From Microcebus murinus (Eukaryota; Chordata; Mammalia; Primates; Cheirogaleidae), in assembly GCF_040939455.1 (NCBI RefSeq), contig NC_134117.1, forward strand, positions 59,542,501 to 59,606,500: a DNA stretch of 64,000 nt, in the 5' to 3' direction. Made by a program: the position numbers and the translations under genes. The first letter of the stretch is position 1, and each line of letters begins with the position of its first letter. Shown here piece after piece: positions 1-11,840 of the stretch. The notes beneath the pieces are model-generated. The model worked only from the letters and a program-made list of their open reading frames with translations. It had not been told where the DNA came from and did not search any database.

Positions 1-1050
1 GTCTTACACAAAGGGAGTTGGAGTCTTGGTCCTTCCTCTCCTGGGAGTCCTCTGTACCTTGATGCCACTTTTCCTGCAATGGTACAAGTTCCGTGTACCA
101 TTGACTTCACACACGCACAGTAAATGCCACCGCGGCGGTCGCCCCACCATGAAATAATGAAGATGGCCTTCCAGGCCCAGGCCCGGTGGGACATGAAGCT
201 GTGAGCACAGGGGATCTGCAGGAATCCCTGAGTCATTCTGGGGTGAAAGAGGGAGGAAAGAGGGGGTGGAGAGATCCCAGCTGGCAGAGGAGACTGGACC
301 CAAGTGGGCCCAGGACAAGGTAGGGGCCGCAGTCGCCCCTGCCCAGGGGGATGGAGCCGCTCCCCTCTGCCATGCTCCCAGGAGGAAAGCCGTGTGCCAC
401 CAGCACCCCTTTCCTGCCCTCCGCCCCTCTCCTGAGGCCTGCAAACACACAGGCCCTGCCAAACCGGCAGCCACGCCTTTCAAAGCGACAGTTTGCTTTA
501 TTCGAAGACAAGAGCGGCTTCCACTACGGGTGGGCGGGCCAGCCAGGAGCCCTTTCTCCTTCCCGCCCTCCCGTCCTCCCTTCCCGGGGAATCCATCTTC
601 TTAAGCCTTATCTTCCCAGAGACCATCTGGATGAAAACCGTTCAGGAAACTCAGCCGGGTACTCAGCCCAGAGCTCCCACCCATCTTACACGCCAAGGCC
701 CGGCGCTGCGACCTTAAAGAATCCTTGTAGCTGTGGCCGTCGCAGGGCTCCTGGCCACAGGGGCAAGCCCTGCCTGCGTTCAGAGCCGAACCATCCAGAC
801 ATCCGCCCTGGACGCCCCTGAGCCCGGGTCCGGTTATAATATGCAGAGGACTGATGTGGTCGAGTAGAAAGAAATCCCGGAGCTGGACCCTGTCTCTGCC
901 GTGTGACCTTGACCAAGTCACCTGACCCCTCTGAGAACTCGGTGTCCCAGTCAGTGACATTGGGGTGGAGAAGGCCCACCTGGGAGACTGTGGTCAGGAG
1001 TACATGAGAACACGTACTTTAAAACGGTCCTCCGTGTTTATCCTGCTCCA
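1..1050. other. GC-rich intergenic sequence, no gene recognised
   Basis: Overlapping frames run on both strands, but none shows splice structure, a codon pattern or a family motif. I see no recognisable repeat here. Confidence 0.4.
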
Positions 1051-1059
1051 GCCCCACCG

Positions 1060-1520
1060 GCCTCCTTGTTGTCCCTTGAATTTGCCCACCATCCTCCCAC
1101 GTTAGCCCTTGGCACCTGCTGTTCCCTGTGCCTGGGAACCCTTCCTGGATAACGGCCGCTCAGCTGTTACCTTCTCAGAGAGGCCTTCCGCGACCAGGCA
1201 TCTAAAATAGACACCCACCCCTCCCCCGCCCGCTCTATTTTTACGCTGCTTCAAACATTCCTCAGAGCTCCGAACACCACCGAGCGCGTTTGAGAGTGAC
1301 GTATTGACCGCCCAGCCTCCCCTGGAGTGTAAACGCAGCCAGGACGGGGCCCCCATCAGTTTGTTGTTTTTTTTTTCAGCATATTATGGGGGTACAAACA
1401 TTAAGGTTACGTACATTGCCCTTGCCGCCCCTCCCCCCACGTGGTTTTGTTCCCCGCCCTAGCCCCAGTGCTGAGACAGTGCCGGGCACATAGCAGATGC
1501 TCAACAAATATTTAATGGAG
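1060..1520 (+). repeat. L2 LINE 3' end, split by an L1 fragment
   Basis: The stretch 1060-1345 resembles the L2 3' region (cctgctgttccctgtgcctg, then ccttctcagagaggccttcc). The end of an L2 (gtgccgggcacatagcagat, gctcaacaaatatttaatgg) resumes at 1470-1520. An inverse L1 tail lies in between. Confidence 0.6.
1362..1450 (-). repeat. Truncated L1 3' end (strepsirrhine type)
   Basis: On the - strand it ends in cccccataatatgctgaaaa plus poly(A), the 3' terminus of lemur-type L1. The same motif recurs near 50200-50290. It is 5'-truncated to under 100 bases. Confidence 0.6.
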
Positions 1521-1602
1521 GGAGGAATCCGTGGCTGGTCGCAGGAACAGACTGCCTCGCACCGTGCCCGCCCGTCACGGGTGCTCAGCACACGGGAGTC
1601 GC

Positions 1603-2051
1603 CTTGTCTCCCTGAAAATAAGACAGGGTCTTATATTTATTTTTCCTCAAGAAGACACCCTAGGGCTTATTTTCAAGGGATGTGTTATTTTTTTAAGTAT
1701 AGTGCAACACTCTACATTTATTCACATGTAGTTAAGTCGTCTTCTTCTGGAACATCGTCATAACTCTCCAAACCCCGAATTCCATCCTGAATTTCTTGCG
1801 ACTCTGTTTCCTTTAGAACCATTGGCCCCAATCTCTCATGTGGAGCAATAGAGCTCTCATGGGGCAGATGAGAAGGGCTGCTCATCTTCTTTACTGCTCT
1901 GCGACGAAATGCATGGGTTGTGCAGATGCGCTGCGTAGCCACGCCCGTCACTAGGTCTTATTTTCGGGGCAGGGCTTATAGTGCGCAAATGCTTAGAAAT
2001 CCTGCTAGGGCTTATCTTATGGGTGGGTCTTATTTTCGGGGAAACACGGTA
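1603..2051 (-). mobile_element. Foldback DNA transposon, Tc1/mariner-pogo-like, with partial coding tail
   Basis: The left end (about 1605-1625, tctccctgaaaataagac) and the right end (2028-2049, gtcttattttcggggaaaca) are imperfect inverted repeats. The right end is followed by TA. Further 'cttattttc' and 'agggcttat' sub-repeats lie just inside both ends. On the - strand the interior has an open frame (1951-1718, 77 codons) ending in an acidic tail (DDVPEEDDLTTCE) and a stop shortly before the terminal repeat. That is the arrangement expected for the C-terminus of a transposase followed by a short UTR. Superfamily assignment is tentative. No full transposase is present, so this is a non-autonomous remnant. 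Confidence 0.5.
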
Positions 2052-2344
2052 TTTGTGTCTAATTTGGAGGTGCTGAGGGAGGCGGGGAGGGGGTGGGGCT
2101 GGACTTCTGGGAAGGGGGGGGCGCTGGAGAGAACTCAGATGGGAGAACTCATCCCCAGCTTTTTCAGAGGTCAAACACCACAGGCCACAACATTTGGTCA
2201 AAGGCGGGGATTTGCCACCAGGGAACTCCCCGGCCTAAGAGGGACCTCAAGTCCCACCTGTTACAAGCCTTGCTCTCCAGAGTCTAGTGAGCTGGACCAA
2301 GGGGAGGAAGGGGATTGGGACGGGCCTGGCCTGAGGCTGGACAG

Positions 2345-2368
2345 ACCCTCACACACACACACACACCC
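2345..2368. repeat. Short (CA)n microsatellite
   Basis: Uninterrupted CA dinucleotides, roughly ten units, in GC-rich sequence. Confidence 0.8.
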
Positions 2369-2629
2369 TTGGGCAGGGTACCCAGCTGGCCCCAGCAATG
2401 GGGTTCATAAGAGGCTCTCTGTCCCCAAAGGGAACCTGAGTAGGAGAAGGGACTGGTCACTAGGATTGAGTTTGTGGGGAACCTTCTGGTCAGGTAGAGG
2501 ATGAGGCCAGGCCCCAGCCAGAGGAACCAGAGGACAGGGTCCTGAGTCGGTAGCCCTGAACTGAGCCTCTAGGGGCCTGGCGTCCCCCAGTACAGAACAG
2601 CTGGGCCCCAGAGTGGTGGAGGAAAGCGC

Positions 2630-3030
2630 AGCTCCATCTCTCCATGTAACCTCTGGCAAATCACTTACACTCTCTGAGCCTCAGTTTCCCCATCTGTCAG
2701 AGGGAAATAATAATTTCCACCCTAAGATGCAGGTGGGATGATTAGTGAGAATAATAACAGTTACCATTTTGTAGCACTTTGCTATGTGTGCCGGAGGTGG
2801 TGGTTGTTACATTATCCCATTTGATCCTCAAAACCTTCCTAATGTTAGGTATTTCTATTCTGACTTTACAGAGGAGGAAACCAAGGTTCAGAGAGGGTAG
2901 TGACCAGCCCAGAACCACACAGATGGGAAGAATCAGAGCAACACTGGACCCACGTCTGCTGGTTGTGAAGCCCAAGCAAAGAATGCACTTACACTCCCAG
3001 CACCTGGCCAGGTACAAATAGATCCCTAAT
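2630..3030 (+). repeat. MIR-type and L2/MIR3-type ancient SINE/LINE pieces
   Basis: The stretch 2640-2770 follows the MIR core (acctctggcaaatcacttac, tctctgagcctcagtttccc). The stretch 2770-3030 has the 'cagaggaggaaaccaaggtt' and 'cagagagggtagtgacc' pattern of a second old element. Confidence 0.6.
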
Positions 3031-3429
3031 AAATGTGAATTATTTTCTCCTTCCCTGAGCTTCAGGTCAGGGGACAGGTGAGCCCGGCTATGGGGGCTGA
3101 AGGAACAGGGAGCCAGGTGGCCCTTAAGCTGGGTCAAGGCTGCAGCAACGACCCCCACCCTACCCCCACCCAGCCAAGCACAAGCAGCCCGGGCTGCTCT
3201 CCCCTGCCTGGACACCTCCTACCCGGCCCCGCAGCCTGGGGTCATCCCCGCAGAGGAAGTTCAGCCGGGTCAGGCCTGCCCCTTTCCCACAGCCCCAGAG
3301 TGACCCTCCGCAGCTTTTCCACTCACCTTCGGGCCGAGAAACCCCCGGCCTGCCGAGTGAAGCAGCCATTGGCGTAGCTCCCTCCAAAGGGGACAGCCCA
3401 ATTCACGTGTGACCCACACCGATAAATCA

Positions 3430-3960
3430 GGGAGGGGCGGGCGGTGGGGACATTCATAAATCCATATCAAACAGCCCCCAAATTATGACAGATGACATGG
3501 CAGTCATAAAATTGCACAAGCAAAACTCACCAAGTCATTAATTTCATGGCCGTAGAAAATAAACAGACACATTTTTTCGCGGCCCTAATAAATTTTTAAA
3601 AACTCAAAGAATGGTCCATCTGCTTCGAATAATTTTTAATTTCCTATTCTGTCTCATTCCCATTAGCTATTCCACTGAGATATTTGCTAAATTCTTTCAT
3701 TTACCTCCTCCCATCTGTATTCAATTACCCTATTCCCAAATAGAGCGAGTTTTTGTTTCTCCTATGCGCGGGACCAAATACCCCCACCTGTACCTTAAAG
3801 CAAATGTTATGTGTGTTTTATTATCTGTTAGACCGTATGAGTCATTCTAACTGGATTGCCTGTGCGGAAAGGCTTGGAGAGCAATGTGATTTTGATGTTT
3901 TCTGGCTTGGGTGGAAAACACCTGCCCGATTCTCAGAGCTAATCTATTAACGTGGTAAAT
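3430..3960. promoter_or_regulatory. Candidate conserved enhancer (repeat-free AT-rich block)
   Basis: About 530 bases of AT-rich, repeat-free DNA set in GC-rich surroundings. It is dense in homeodomain-type TAAT/ATTA cores, with an AP-1-like tgagtcatt at 3839-3847. This is the texture of deeply conserved developmental enhancers, and the interval lies on the ZNF503 side by synteny. Conservation itself cannot be seen from one genome. Confidence 0.4.
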
Positions 3961-4179
3961 GCTATAGCAGATGTTCCTGAGCGAGCGAGGGGCCGCGCTG
4001 GGCTGTGACCGGGCCCGGCCTGTCGGGCGCACTGTGGAAATGCTCCGAGATCAGAGTCCAGCCTTGCCACTGGGGGCTGAGCCGTCACGAAGTCACATTT
4101 TCCGGCTGGCGCCTGGCTCCTCCGGCCGCCTGCAGGCTCCCCGATGCCTCCGTGGGCTCTCAGCAGCCACGTGAGCGGG

Positions 4180-4290
4180 AAGGATGTTTCAAGGTCATCT
4201 GGTCCACTCTGCCCCGGTGTCTTACAGAAGGGAGACCGAAGCCCAGAGGGCAAGCTTGCGTTGCCCGAAGTCACACAGCGTACTGAAAAA
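4180..4290 (+). repeat. Ancient MIR/L2-like fragment
   Basis: Contains 'caaggtcatctggtccactc', 'gaagcccagagggcaagctt' and 'gaagtcacacagcg', the usual order of an old L2/MIR-type element. Confidence 0.45.
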
Positions 4291-4954
4291 GGAGAACGCC
4301 CCGATTGGTTGCAGGTGGGCGCAAGAAGTTAAGACTCATTTTGGGGAGCTGGGACAGGAGGAAGAGGCGGATGCTGTGGGCACATCCTCCCCCCCCCTCC
4401 GCCCCCATGCCTTCTACCTGGCAAGCAAGATCGTTTAGAGATTTTCAGTCTAAAACTCTCCAAGGTCATCTTTCCTCATCCTGGAGGAGCTGGGCCAGGC
4501 CTGTGAGTGCAGAGCCAAGGATCAAGCCGAGGGGCCGAGGCCTTGCCCAGGGCTGGGTCCGTTTCAACGCCGTATGCACCCTGGCACCTAGGAAGCTCCT
4601 TTTGCAAAGTCCCAGGAACACGAGCTTCCAGGCCGAGCTGCAGCCCTGGGAGGCATTGGGTCACCCAAAGCCACATAAGGCAGGATCCATGTAGCTGCAC
4701 TGTGGGTGCCCACACCCCCCGGCCCTCGTTAGTTTCACACATGCTGGTGGCTACTTACTATGGGCACGTGCAGCACTGCCCGAGAGCTTTCTCTGGCCTG
4801 GGATCATATTCAGCCAACCCTCAGGACAGGACAGAGATGCCAGGGACTTGACACCCACAAGAGCAGCCCTCAAACGATAAATGGGAGTTGGCGAGTAAAT
4901 ACCCCGGCTCCCTCATCTCTTGGGTGAGACAATTCTGAGACCAATGTTATACAC

Positions 4955-5156
4955 CAGCGGTTCTCAACCAGGGATGAGTTTTCTCCCCTTGGGACATTTG
5001 GCAATGTCTGGAGACATTCTGGTCAGGTGGTCGCTACTGGCATCTAGTGGGTAGAGGCCAGGATGCTGCCAAACATCCTACAATGCATACGACAGCCCCA
5101 ACAACCAAGAATTAGCCAGCCTACAATGTCAGTAGCGCTGAGATTGAGAAACCTTG
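4955..5156 (+). mobile_element. MER5A, hAT-Charlie DNA transposon fossil
   Basis: Terminal inverted repeats are cagcggttctcaa on the left and ttgagaaaccttg on the right. The interior 'acatttggcaatgtctggag', 'ctactggcatctagtgggta' and 'aaacatcctacaatgcat' is diagnostic of MER5A. The flanking 8-base duplication (ttatacac / ttctatac) is degraded. Confidence 0.9.
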
Positions 5157-5762
5157 TTCTATACCCACTACCAGAGGTCCCCAAGGGTGCTGAGCCCCAG
5201 GAGCCCACAGCAATGCCCTGCTCATTTAGGCATACTGACTTCTTCCCTCCTACCCTCGGACTCACTTTCCCACTCCCCTACCAGGGTTTCCTGGGACCAC
5301 GTCCCAGGTAACTACATTTGTTCACATTCTTGTCTCAGGGCCTGCTGCTTGGGAGACCCAACCTAAGATCATCCATTACTGTAGTCATGGTGAGAACCTT
5401 AGAAGGGTCTCAAAAAACTTGGGTTCCTATTGCAGCCATCTAGACACGTTCAGTCCCAGCAACACCCACACCTGAGCACCCACACATGGGGACATACCAG
5501 ACTGGCCTGGGCAGGAGGCTCTTCGTCCTACTCTGGAGGACCAGCTGTCCCCCAGAGCTGTGCTCATCCCACAAAGGGATGTAAGACGAGTACAGATTCA
5601 ATGCAATCCCTGTCGAATCCCAACTGACTTCTCTGTAGAAATTGTCAAGCTGATTCTAAAGTTCATTAGGAATTGTAAGAGACCCGGAATAGCCAAGACA
5701 ATCTTGAAAAAAGAATGAAAATAGGAGGACTCACAATTCTGATGTCAAAATTTGCTACAAAT

Positions 5763-6093
<331 letters not shown>

Positions 6094-6221
6094 TTGCTAC
6101 AAAGCAACAGTAATCAAGATAGTATGGTACTGGCACAAGGAGAGACATATATGAATAGATAAATGTACTACAAAAATTAACTCAAAATGGATCAAAGAAC
6201 TAAATATAAGAGCTAAAACTA

Positions 6222-6660
6222 GGCCGGGTGTGGTGGCTCACGCCTGTAATCCTAGCACTCTGGGAAGCCGAGGCTGGTGGATCGCTCAAGGTCAGATACC
6301 AGCCTGAGCAAGAGCAAGACCCCATCTCTAGTAAAAATAGAAAGAAATTAATTGGCCAACTAAAAATATATAAATAAAACTAGCCGGGCATGGTGGCACA
6401 TGCCTGTAGTCCCAGCTACTCAGGAGGCTGACGCAGGAGGATCGCTTGAGCCCAAGAGTTTGAGGTTGCTGTGAGCTAGGCTGACACCATGGCACTCTAG
6501 CCCAGAAACAGAGTGAGACTCTGTCTCAAAAAGAAAAAAAGAAAAGAAAAGAAAAGAAAAGGAAAGGAAAGGAAAGGAAAGGAAAGGAAAGGAAAGGAAA
6601 GGAAAGGAAAGGAAAGGAAAGGAAAGGAAAGGAAAGGAAAGGAAAGGAAAGGAAAGGAAA
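6222..6660 (+). repeat. Alu SINE with tail grown into a (GGAAA)n array
   Basis: Full Alu from ggccgggtgtgg. The target duplication gagctaaaacta occurs at 6210-6221 and again at 6661-6672. The A-tail has become GAAAA units and then GGAAA units. Confidence 0.93.
6561..6660 (+). repeat. (GGAAA)20 pentanucleotide microsatellite
   Basis: Twenty uninterrupted GGAAA units, preceded by four AAAAG-type units at 6541-6560. It produces artefactual Lys/Glu/Gly and Phe/Leu/Ser frames on the two strands. Confidence 0.95.
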
Positions 6661-6899
6661 GAGCTAAAACTATAAAACTCTTAGAAGAAAACATAGAGGT
6701 AAATCTTCATAACTTTGGTGTTGGCAAAGGATTCTCAAGTATGACCCAAAGTATGAATGACAAAAGAAAAATTGATAAATTAGCCTTAAAATTTAAAACT
6801 TTTGTGCCTCTAAGGACATCATTAATAAAGTGAAAATACAACCCACTGAAAGGGAGAAAATATTTATAAAACATATATCTGATAAGAGACTTTTATATT

Positions 6900-9170
6900 T
6901 TGAAGCCATGAATATATTATTAGGTATCCATGAATTTAGAACTATGACTTTCTCCCGGTGAATTTAAATGTTACAGTATTGACCCTCTATATCTCTAATG
7001 ATACCTTTTTACCTTAAAGTCTACTTTGCTTATTGATACAACTGTGCTGGTTTTCTTTTGGTTGGCATTTATCAGATATTTTTTCACTGTTTTACCTGTA
7101 ATTTTTTATCCATCCTCATGTTTTAAATGTGCCTCATGTAAGCAGCGTTTTGCTATTCTTTTTTCTGTAATCCAGTCTAACAGTCTTTTCACTGGAGAAT
7201 TCAAGCTATATTTATATCTCTAGAGATTACGAGTACATTTGGCTTTATTTCTATGATCTTATTTTATGGTGTTTGGGGAGTTGTTTTTGGTTTTGTTTTG
7301 GAATTTTTTCCTGCTTTCTAAGGATTTCTCTTCTTCTTTGTTGCATTCTCTTGATTGTTTGAGGTTTTACACTTACTGCATTTCTTCCCTATCTACTAGT
7401 TTGGAAGATAGGTGTTCTGTTTCTTGTTCTTTTATTGGTATGTTGGTAACTCTTGGCATTCTGAAATGATGACCTAACTTAACATAGTCTCATGTTAATC
7501 AATATCTTCCTCTTCTGTACCATGTGAGACACTTTGAAAGCTGTAATTCCAATCACTTAAGGCCTGGGCTTTTAGTTTCTTCTCTGTTTAACCCCATGGA
7601 ACAGACATTGTTTGGGGCAGTAAAAGTGTTCATTTAGTTTTACCCACATTATTATTACTTTCTCAATTCATCATTTCTTCTTATACCTCAGTCTTTCTTC
7701 CTGGGATGATTTTTCTTTTCTTCAAGTTCATTCTTCATAAATTCCTTTAGGAGAGGGGAGTCTGTTGTTTATAAATCCTCTTAATTTTAGCACAAATGAA
7801 AATGCCTTTCCACCCGTATTCTTATTTTTTGCATTTGTTACTGAGATATAATTCATATGCCATAAAATTCACCCTTTGAAAGTATATAATTCAGGGGTCT
7901 TAGTTTATTTATAAGGTTTTTCAAATATCACCACTAATTCCAAAAAATGTCATCACTCAAAAAAAGAAACCCTCATGCCCATTAGTAGTCACTTCCCATT
8001 CACCTTCAACACCCCAGCCCCTGGCAGCCACTAATCTACTTTCTTCCCTATGGCTTTGCCTTTTCTGACATTTCATATAAATAAAATCATATAATATGTG
8101 GCCTTTGTGTCTGGTTTCTTTCACTTAGCATGGTTTCAAAGTTCAAAGGAACTTTATTCCTTTTCATGGCAAGTAATACTCTGTTATATGGCTATACTAC
8201 ATTTTATTTATTCATTTATCAGTTGATGGACATTTGGATTGTTTCCATTTTGGGCCATTATGAATAAAGCTGCTATGAACATTTATATATAAGTTTTTAT
8301 ATGAACACATGTTTTTAATTCTCTTGAGTTTATACCTAGGATCTACACTTATTCCTAAAAGACAGTTTCACTGGAGTATACAGTCCTTAGTTGTATGACT
8401 TTTAAAAAGCCCTTTGAAGTTAATATACTTCTGTCTTTCATTGCTATTATTGTTCTATTATTACTAATTAACCATTAGTGTAATTTCTTCTAATTATAGA
8501 AGCTGTGAACAATAACAACAAAATATCGGATTTTTTAAGCTCTTTTTGTCTTTGGTATTCTTTATTTTGTAATGTGTCTATGTATGGATTTCTTTTTAGT
8601 TATCCTGTTTGAGATCACTGGAATTCCTGAATCCAAGGATTTGTGTTTTTTAATAATTGTGGAAAATTCTCAGCTGCTATCTCTTTGAATATTGCCTCTC
8701 ACCCATTTTTCTTAGCATGGCTTTTCAAAAATCTGAATAGACATTTATTAGATCTTTTCCTACCATCCTTCATGTCTCTTAACCTCTTTCAGATTTTCCA
8801 TTTTTCTTCACAGGTAACTTTTTCAGATCTATCTTCCAGTTTACAAATTCCATCTCCAGCTATGTCTCTTCTATTTAACTATTTCAGTTTTTAATTTAAT
8901 ATGTTTACATTTCTAGAAGCTCTGTTTGGTTCTTTTTCAAATCTTCCTGGTAATTTTTATAATCTCTTGCTTCTTTCTTATGCCACAGAAGCTCAAGATG
9001 TGGAAGTTGTAGGCTGCCCAGTGAGGTAGATGCCCTCAGGGTGTGTAACAGTCCAGCAATCACTTAGCTTCCCTGGACTAATGTTTACAATTTGTTTCTG
9101 GCCTCTGATAGTGCCTTGACTTGCTTACAAGCTGTTCCATTAACTGAAAGAGGGCTCAACAATATTTTTT
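6900..9170. repeat. AT-rich block of decayed L1 sequence
   Basis: The stretch 7830-8300 resembles an old L1M 3' UTR (gagatataattcatatgcca; gccttttctgacatttcat; atgaataaagctgctatgaa). The stretches 6960-7500 and 8600-8970 also have the texture of old L1/HAL1. No intact frame is present. Confidence 0.55.
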
Positions 9171-9186
9171 CTAGCATTGTTAGATG

Positions 9187-9533
9187 TTTTTTTTGGTTTT
9201 TTTTGTTTTTTTTTTTTGAGACAGAGTCTCGCTTTGTTGTCCAGGCTAGAGTGAGTGCCGTGGCGTCAGCCTGGCTCACAGCAACCTCAAACTCCTGGGC
9301 TCGAGTGATCCTTCTGCCTCAGCCTCCCGAGTAGCTGGGACTACAGGCATGCGCCACCATGCCCGGCTAATTTTTTATATATATATCAGTTGGCCAATTA
9401 ATTTCTTTCTATTTATAGTAGAGACGGGGTCTCGCTCTTGCTCAGGCTGGTTTTGAACTCCTGACCTTGAGCAATCCGCCTGCCTCGGCCTCCCAAGAGC
9501 TAGGATTACAGGCGTGAGCCACAGCGCCCGGCC
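9187..9533 (-). repeat. Alu SINE, - strand
   Basis: Runs from a T-rich tail to gcgcccggcc. The target duplication ttagatgtttt flanks it at 9180-9190 and 9535-9545. Confidence 0.93.
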
Positions 9534-9629
9534 ATTAGATGTTTTATAGATGATAGATTTGCAAATCTTTGACAGATTCATAAATCTTTAGTCATCATAT
9601 AAATTTAAAATCTTATTGTTCCCTTCCCA

Positions 9630-9830
9630 ACGTTCATACATTCAGCAAATAACTATTAAGCACCTATTATGTGTCAAGAACTGCTGTGGAGAGGACAAGA
9701 CAGATCCTGTCCCTGCCCTCAGGGTGGTTTACAGTCTACGGGAAGACAGACCCTTCACCAGGACACTGAACTTCACCGTCAGTCCGTGTTCTGATGGTGT
9801 AAGCATTAGGAAACCAGGCCATGTTGAGAT
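9630..9830 (+). repeat. L2-like fragment
   Basis: Contains 'aactattaagcacctattat', 'gtgtcaagaactgctgtg' and 'gatcctgtccctgccctcag', the classical L2 3' pattern. Confidence 0.6.
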
Positions 9831-9974
9831 ATATAGAAGCCAGAAACAAATATTTGAACAAATTCAAATGTATTCTCTTTAAATAAACATTCGACATTTA
9901 TTTAAAGGCAAGGAATATGCCACAAAGAAAAACCCAAGTTCTTTTCCTGCATTAGAAGGAAGCTGTCTGTTATT

Positions 9975-10335
9975 ATTTTTTGTTTGGTTGGTTTTTTTGT
10001 TTTTTTGGGTTTTTTTGAGACAGAGTCTCACTTTGTTGCACAGGCTAGAGTGAGTGCCGTGGCGTCAGCCTAGCTCACAACAACCTTAAACTCCTGCGCT
10101 CAAGCAATCCTTCTGCCTCAGCCTCCCGAGTAGCTGGGACTACAGGCATGCGCCACCATGCCCGGCTAATTTTTTCTATATATGTATTAGTTGGCCAATT
10201 AATTTCTTTCTATTTATAGTAGAGACGGGGTCTCGCTCTTGCTCAGGCTGGTTTCGAACTCCTGACCTCAAGCAATCTGCCCGCCTTGGCCTCCCAGAGT
10301 GCTAGGATTACAGATGTGAGCAACCTCGCCCAGCC
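9975..10335 (-). repeat. Alu SINE, - strand
   Basis: A full-length dimer in reverse orientation, ending near cctcgcccagcc. It has a T-rich tail with G interruptions. Confidence 0.92.
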
Positions 10336-10597
10336 GCTTTTTGAATACATGTCGTTATAGAACATACATCTTTTGGGGAGAAGATCTAGGCCCCAACCCA
10401 ACCCCAAGCTACTTAAAAAATCAATTATTCCAACCACATACAGTAGTCTCTTGGAGGGATGTTCTGGTAAATGTTTTGCATCTCATTACATTTACACTGT
10501 TTTAGTTGCAGCCCCTGCCATCCCTTAATTCTGGTGTTCTGGGTAACTATTGGTGCATAATAAATCACTCCAAAACAGTGACTTCAAATGGTAACTG

Positions 10598-10944
10598 GTT
10601 TTTTTTTGTTTGATTGTTTTTTGAGACAGAGTCTCACTTTGTTGCCCAGGCTAGAGTGAGTGCCGTGGTGTCAGCCTAGCTCACAGCAACCTCAAACTCC
10701 TGGGCTCAAGCAATCCTGCTGCCTCAGCCTCCTGAGTAGCTAGGACTACAAGCATGCGCCACCATGCCCGGCTAATTTTTTCTCTATATATATATTAGTT
10801 GGCCAATTAATTTCTTTCTATTTATAGTAGAGACGAGGTCTCGCTTTTGCTCAGGCTGGTTTCGAACTCCTGAACTAGAGCAATCCACCCACCTCGGCCT
10901 TCCAGAATGCTAGGATTAACAGGCGTGAGCCACCATGCCCGGCC
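10598..10944 (-). repeat. Alu SINE, - strand, with 16-bp target duplication
   Basis: The perfect duplication cttcaaatggtaactg lies at 10582-10597 and 10945-10960, so the insertion limits are well defined. Confidence 0.95.
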
Positions 10945-10960
10945 CTTCAAATGGTAACTG

Positions 10961-11400
10961 TTATGGGTTGAATTGTGTCCCCCAAAAAGATATGTTGAAG
11001 TCCTAACCCCCAGTACTTCAGAATGTGAACTTATGTAGAAATAGGGTTCATGTAGATGTAATTCGCTTAAATGAGGTATACTAGCCTAGGGTGGACCCCT
11101 AATTATTCATATAAGGACTAGTATCCTTATAAGAGGAGGGAAATTTGGTCACAGGGATGCAGGGAGAAACTGAAAATGGAGGCGAAGGTTGGAGCGATGC
11201 TTGTGCAAGCCAAGGAGAGCCGAGCATTGCCTGCGCCCACGAGGAGCTAAGGAAGGGCCCTGGTTCAAATCCTCCCTCGGAGCCCTCAGTAGGAGCCAAC
11301 CCTGCCAGCACCGTGATTTCAGCCTCTGGAGCTGTGAAAGGATAAACTTCTGTTGTTTTACCCAGTTTGTGATCATCCGTTACCTAGGAAGCCCTCGGAA
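10961..11400 (+). mobile_element. MLT1-type solo LTR (ERVL-MaLR)
   Basis: Starts ttatgggttgaattgtgtcc, then 'gttgaagtcctaacccccag', and ends 'acttctgttgttttacccag'. This is the typical MLT1 order. It is itself inserted into another old repeat. Confidence 0.75.
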
Positions 11401-11840
11401 GCTGACACGCTGTGTCATTCATTCTGCTCGCGAATCTGGAGGTTACCCGGACTCAGCCAGGCACTTCTCACTGAGTCTGGCAAGCGTCGCAGGCGTTTGT
11501 TTGGTGGCTGGGCCTGGAGTCATCTTCCTCATGCTCCTGTCTGACACCTGGGCTGGAAGGACTCCAACATCTGGGGCTGGATGTGTTGGGGCCCCCCGGG
11601 CATCCCTGACTTTATGTGGTCTCGGCACACGGCGGCCTCGGGGGAGATGGACTTCGTACAGGGCAACGGGTGGCTCTCAGATCAGGTGCCCAGGAGAATC
11701 TGAGAGAAGCTATGTGGCCTCGGAAGTCACAGCATCACTTTGGCTGCATTCTGTTCGCAAAGGTTATCACAGCGGCCCACCCAGGTTCAAGGCAGGGGAC
11801 ACAGACTGCACCTCCTGTAAGACTTCGACACGTGTTTTAA
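11400..11840 (+). repeat. Old interspersed repeat, downstream part (family unassigned)
   Basis: The stretch 10530-10590 (aataaatcactccaaaac) and this stretch (cctcggaagtcacagcatca; cggcccacccaggttcaagg) look like the two halves of one element split by the MLT1. Related copies occur at 51265-51745 and 61395-61810. The 251-codon frame across this area is composite repeat sequence. Confidence 0.45.

Noticed and set aside
6497..6833. Lys/Gly/Glu repeat peptide (+) and Phe/Leu/Ser repeat peptide (-)
   Set aside because: Both are translations of the GGAAA microsatellite and Alu tail.
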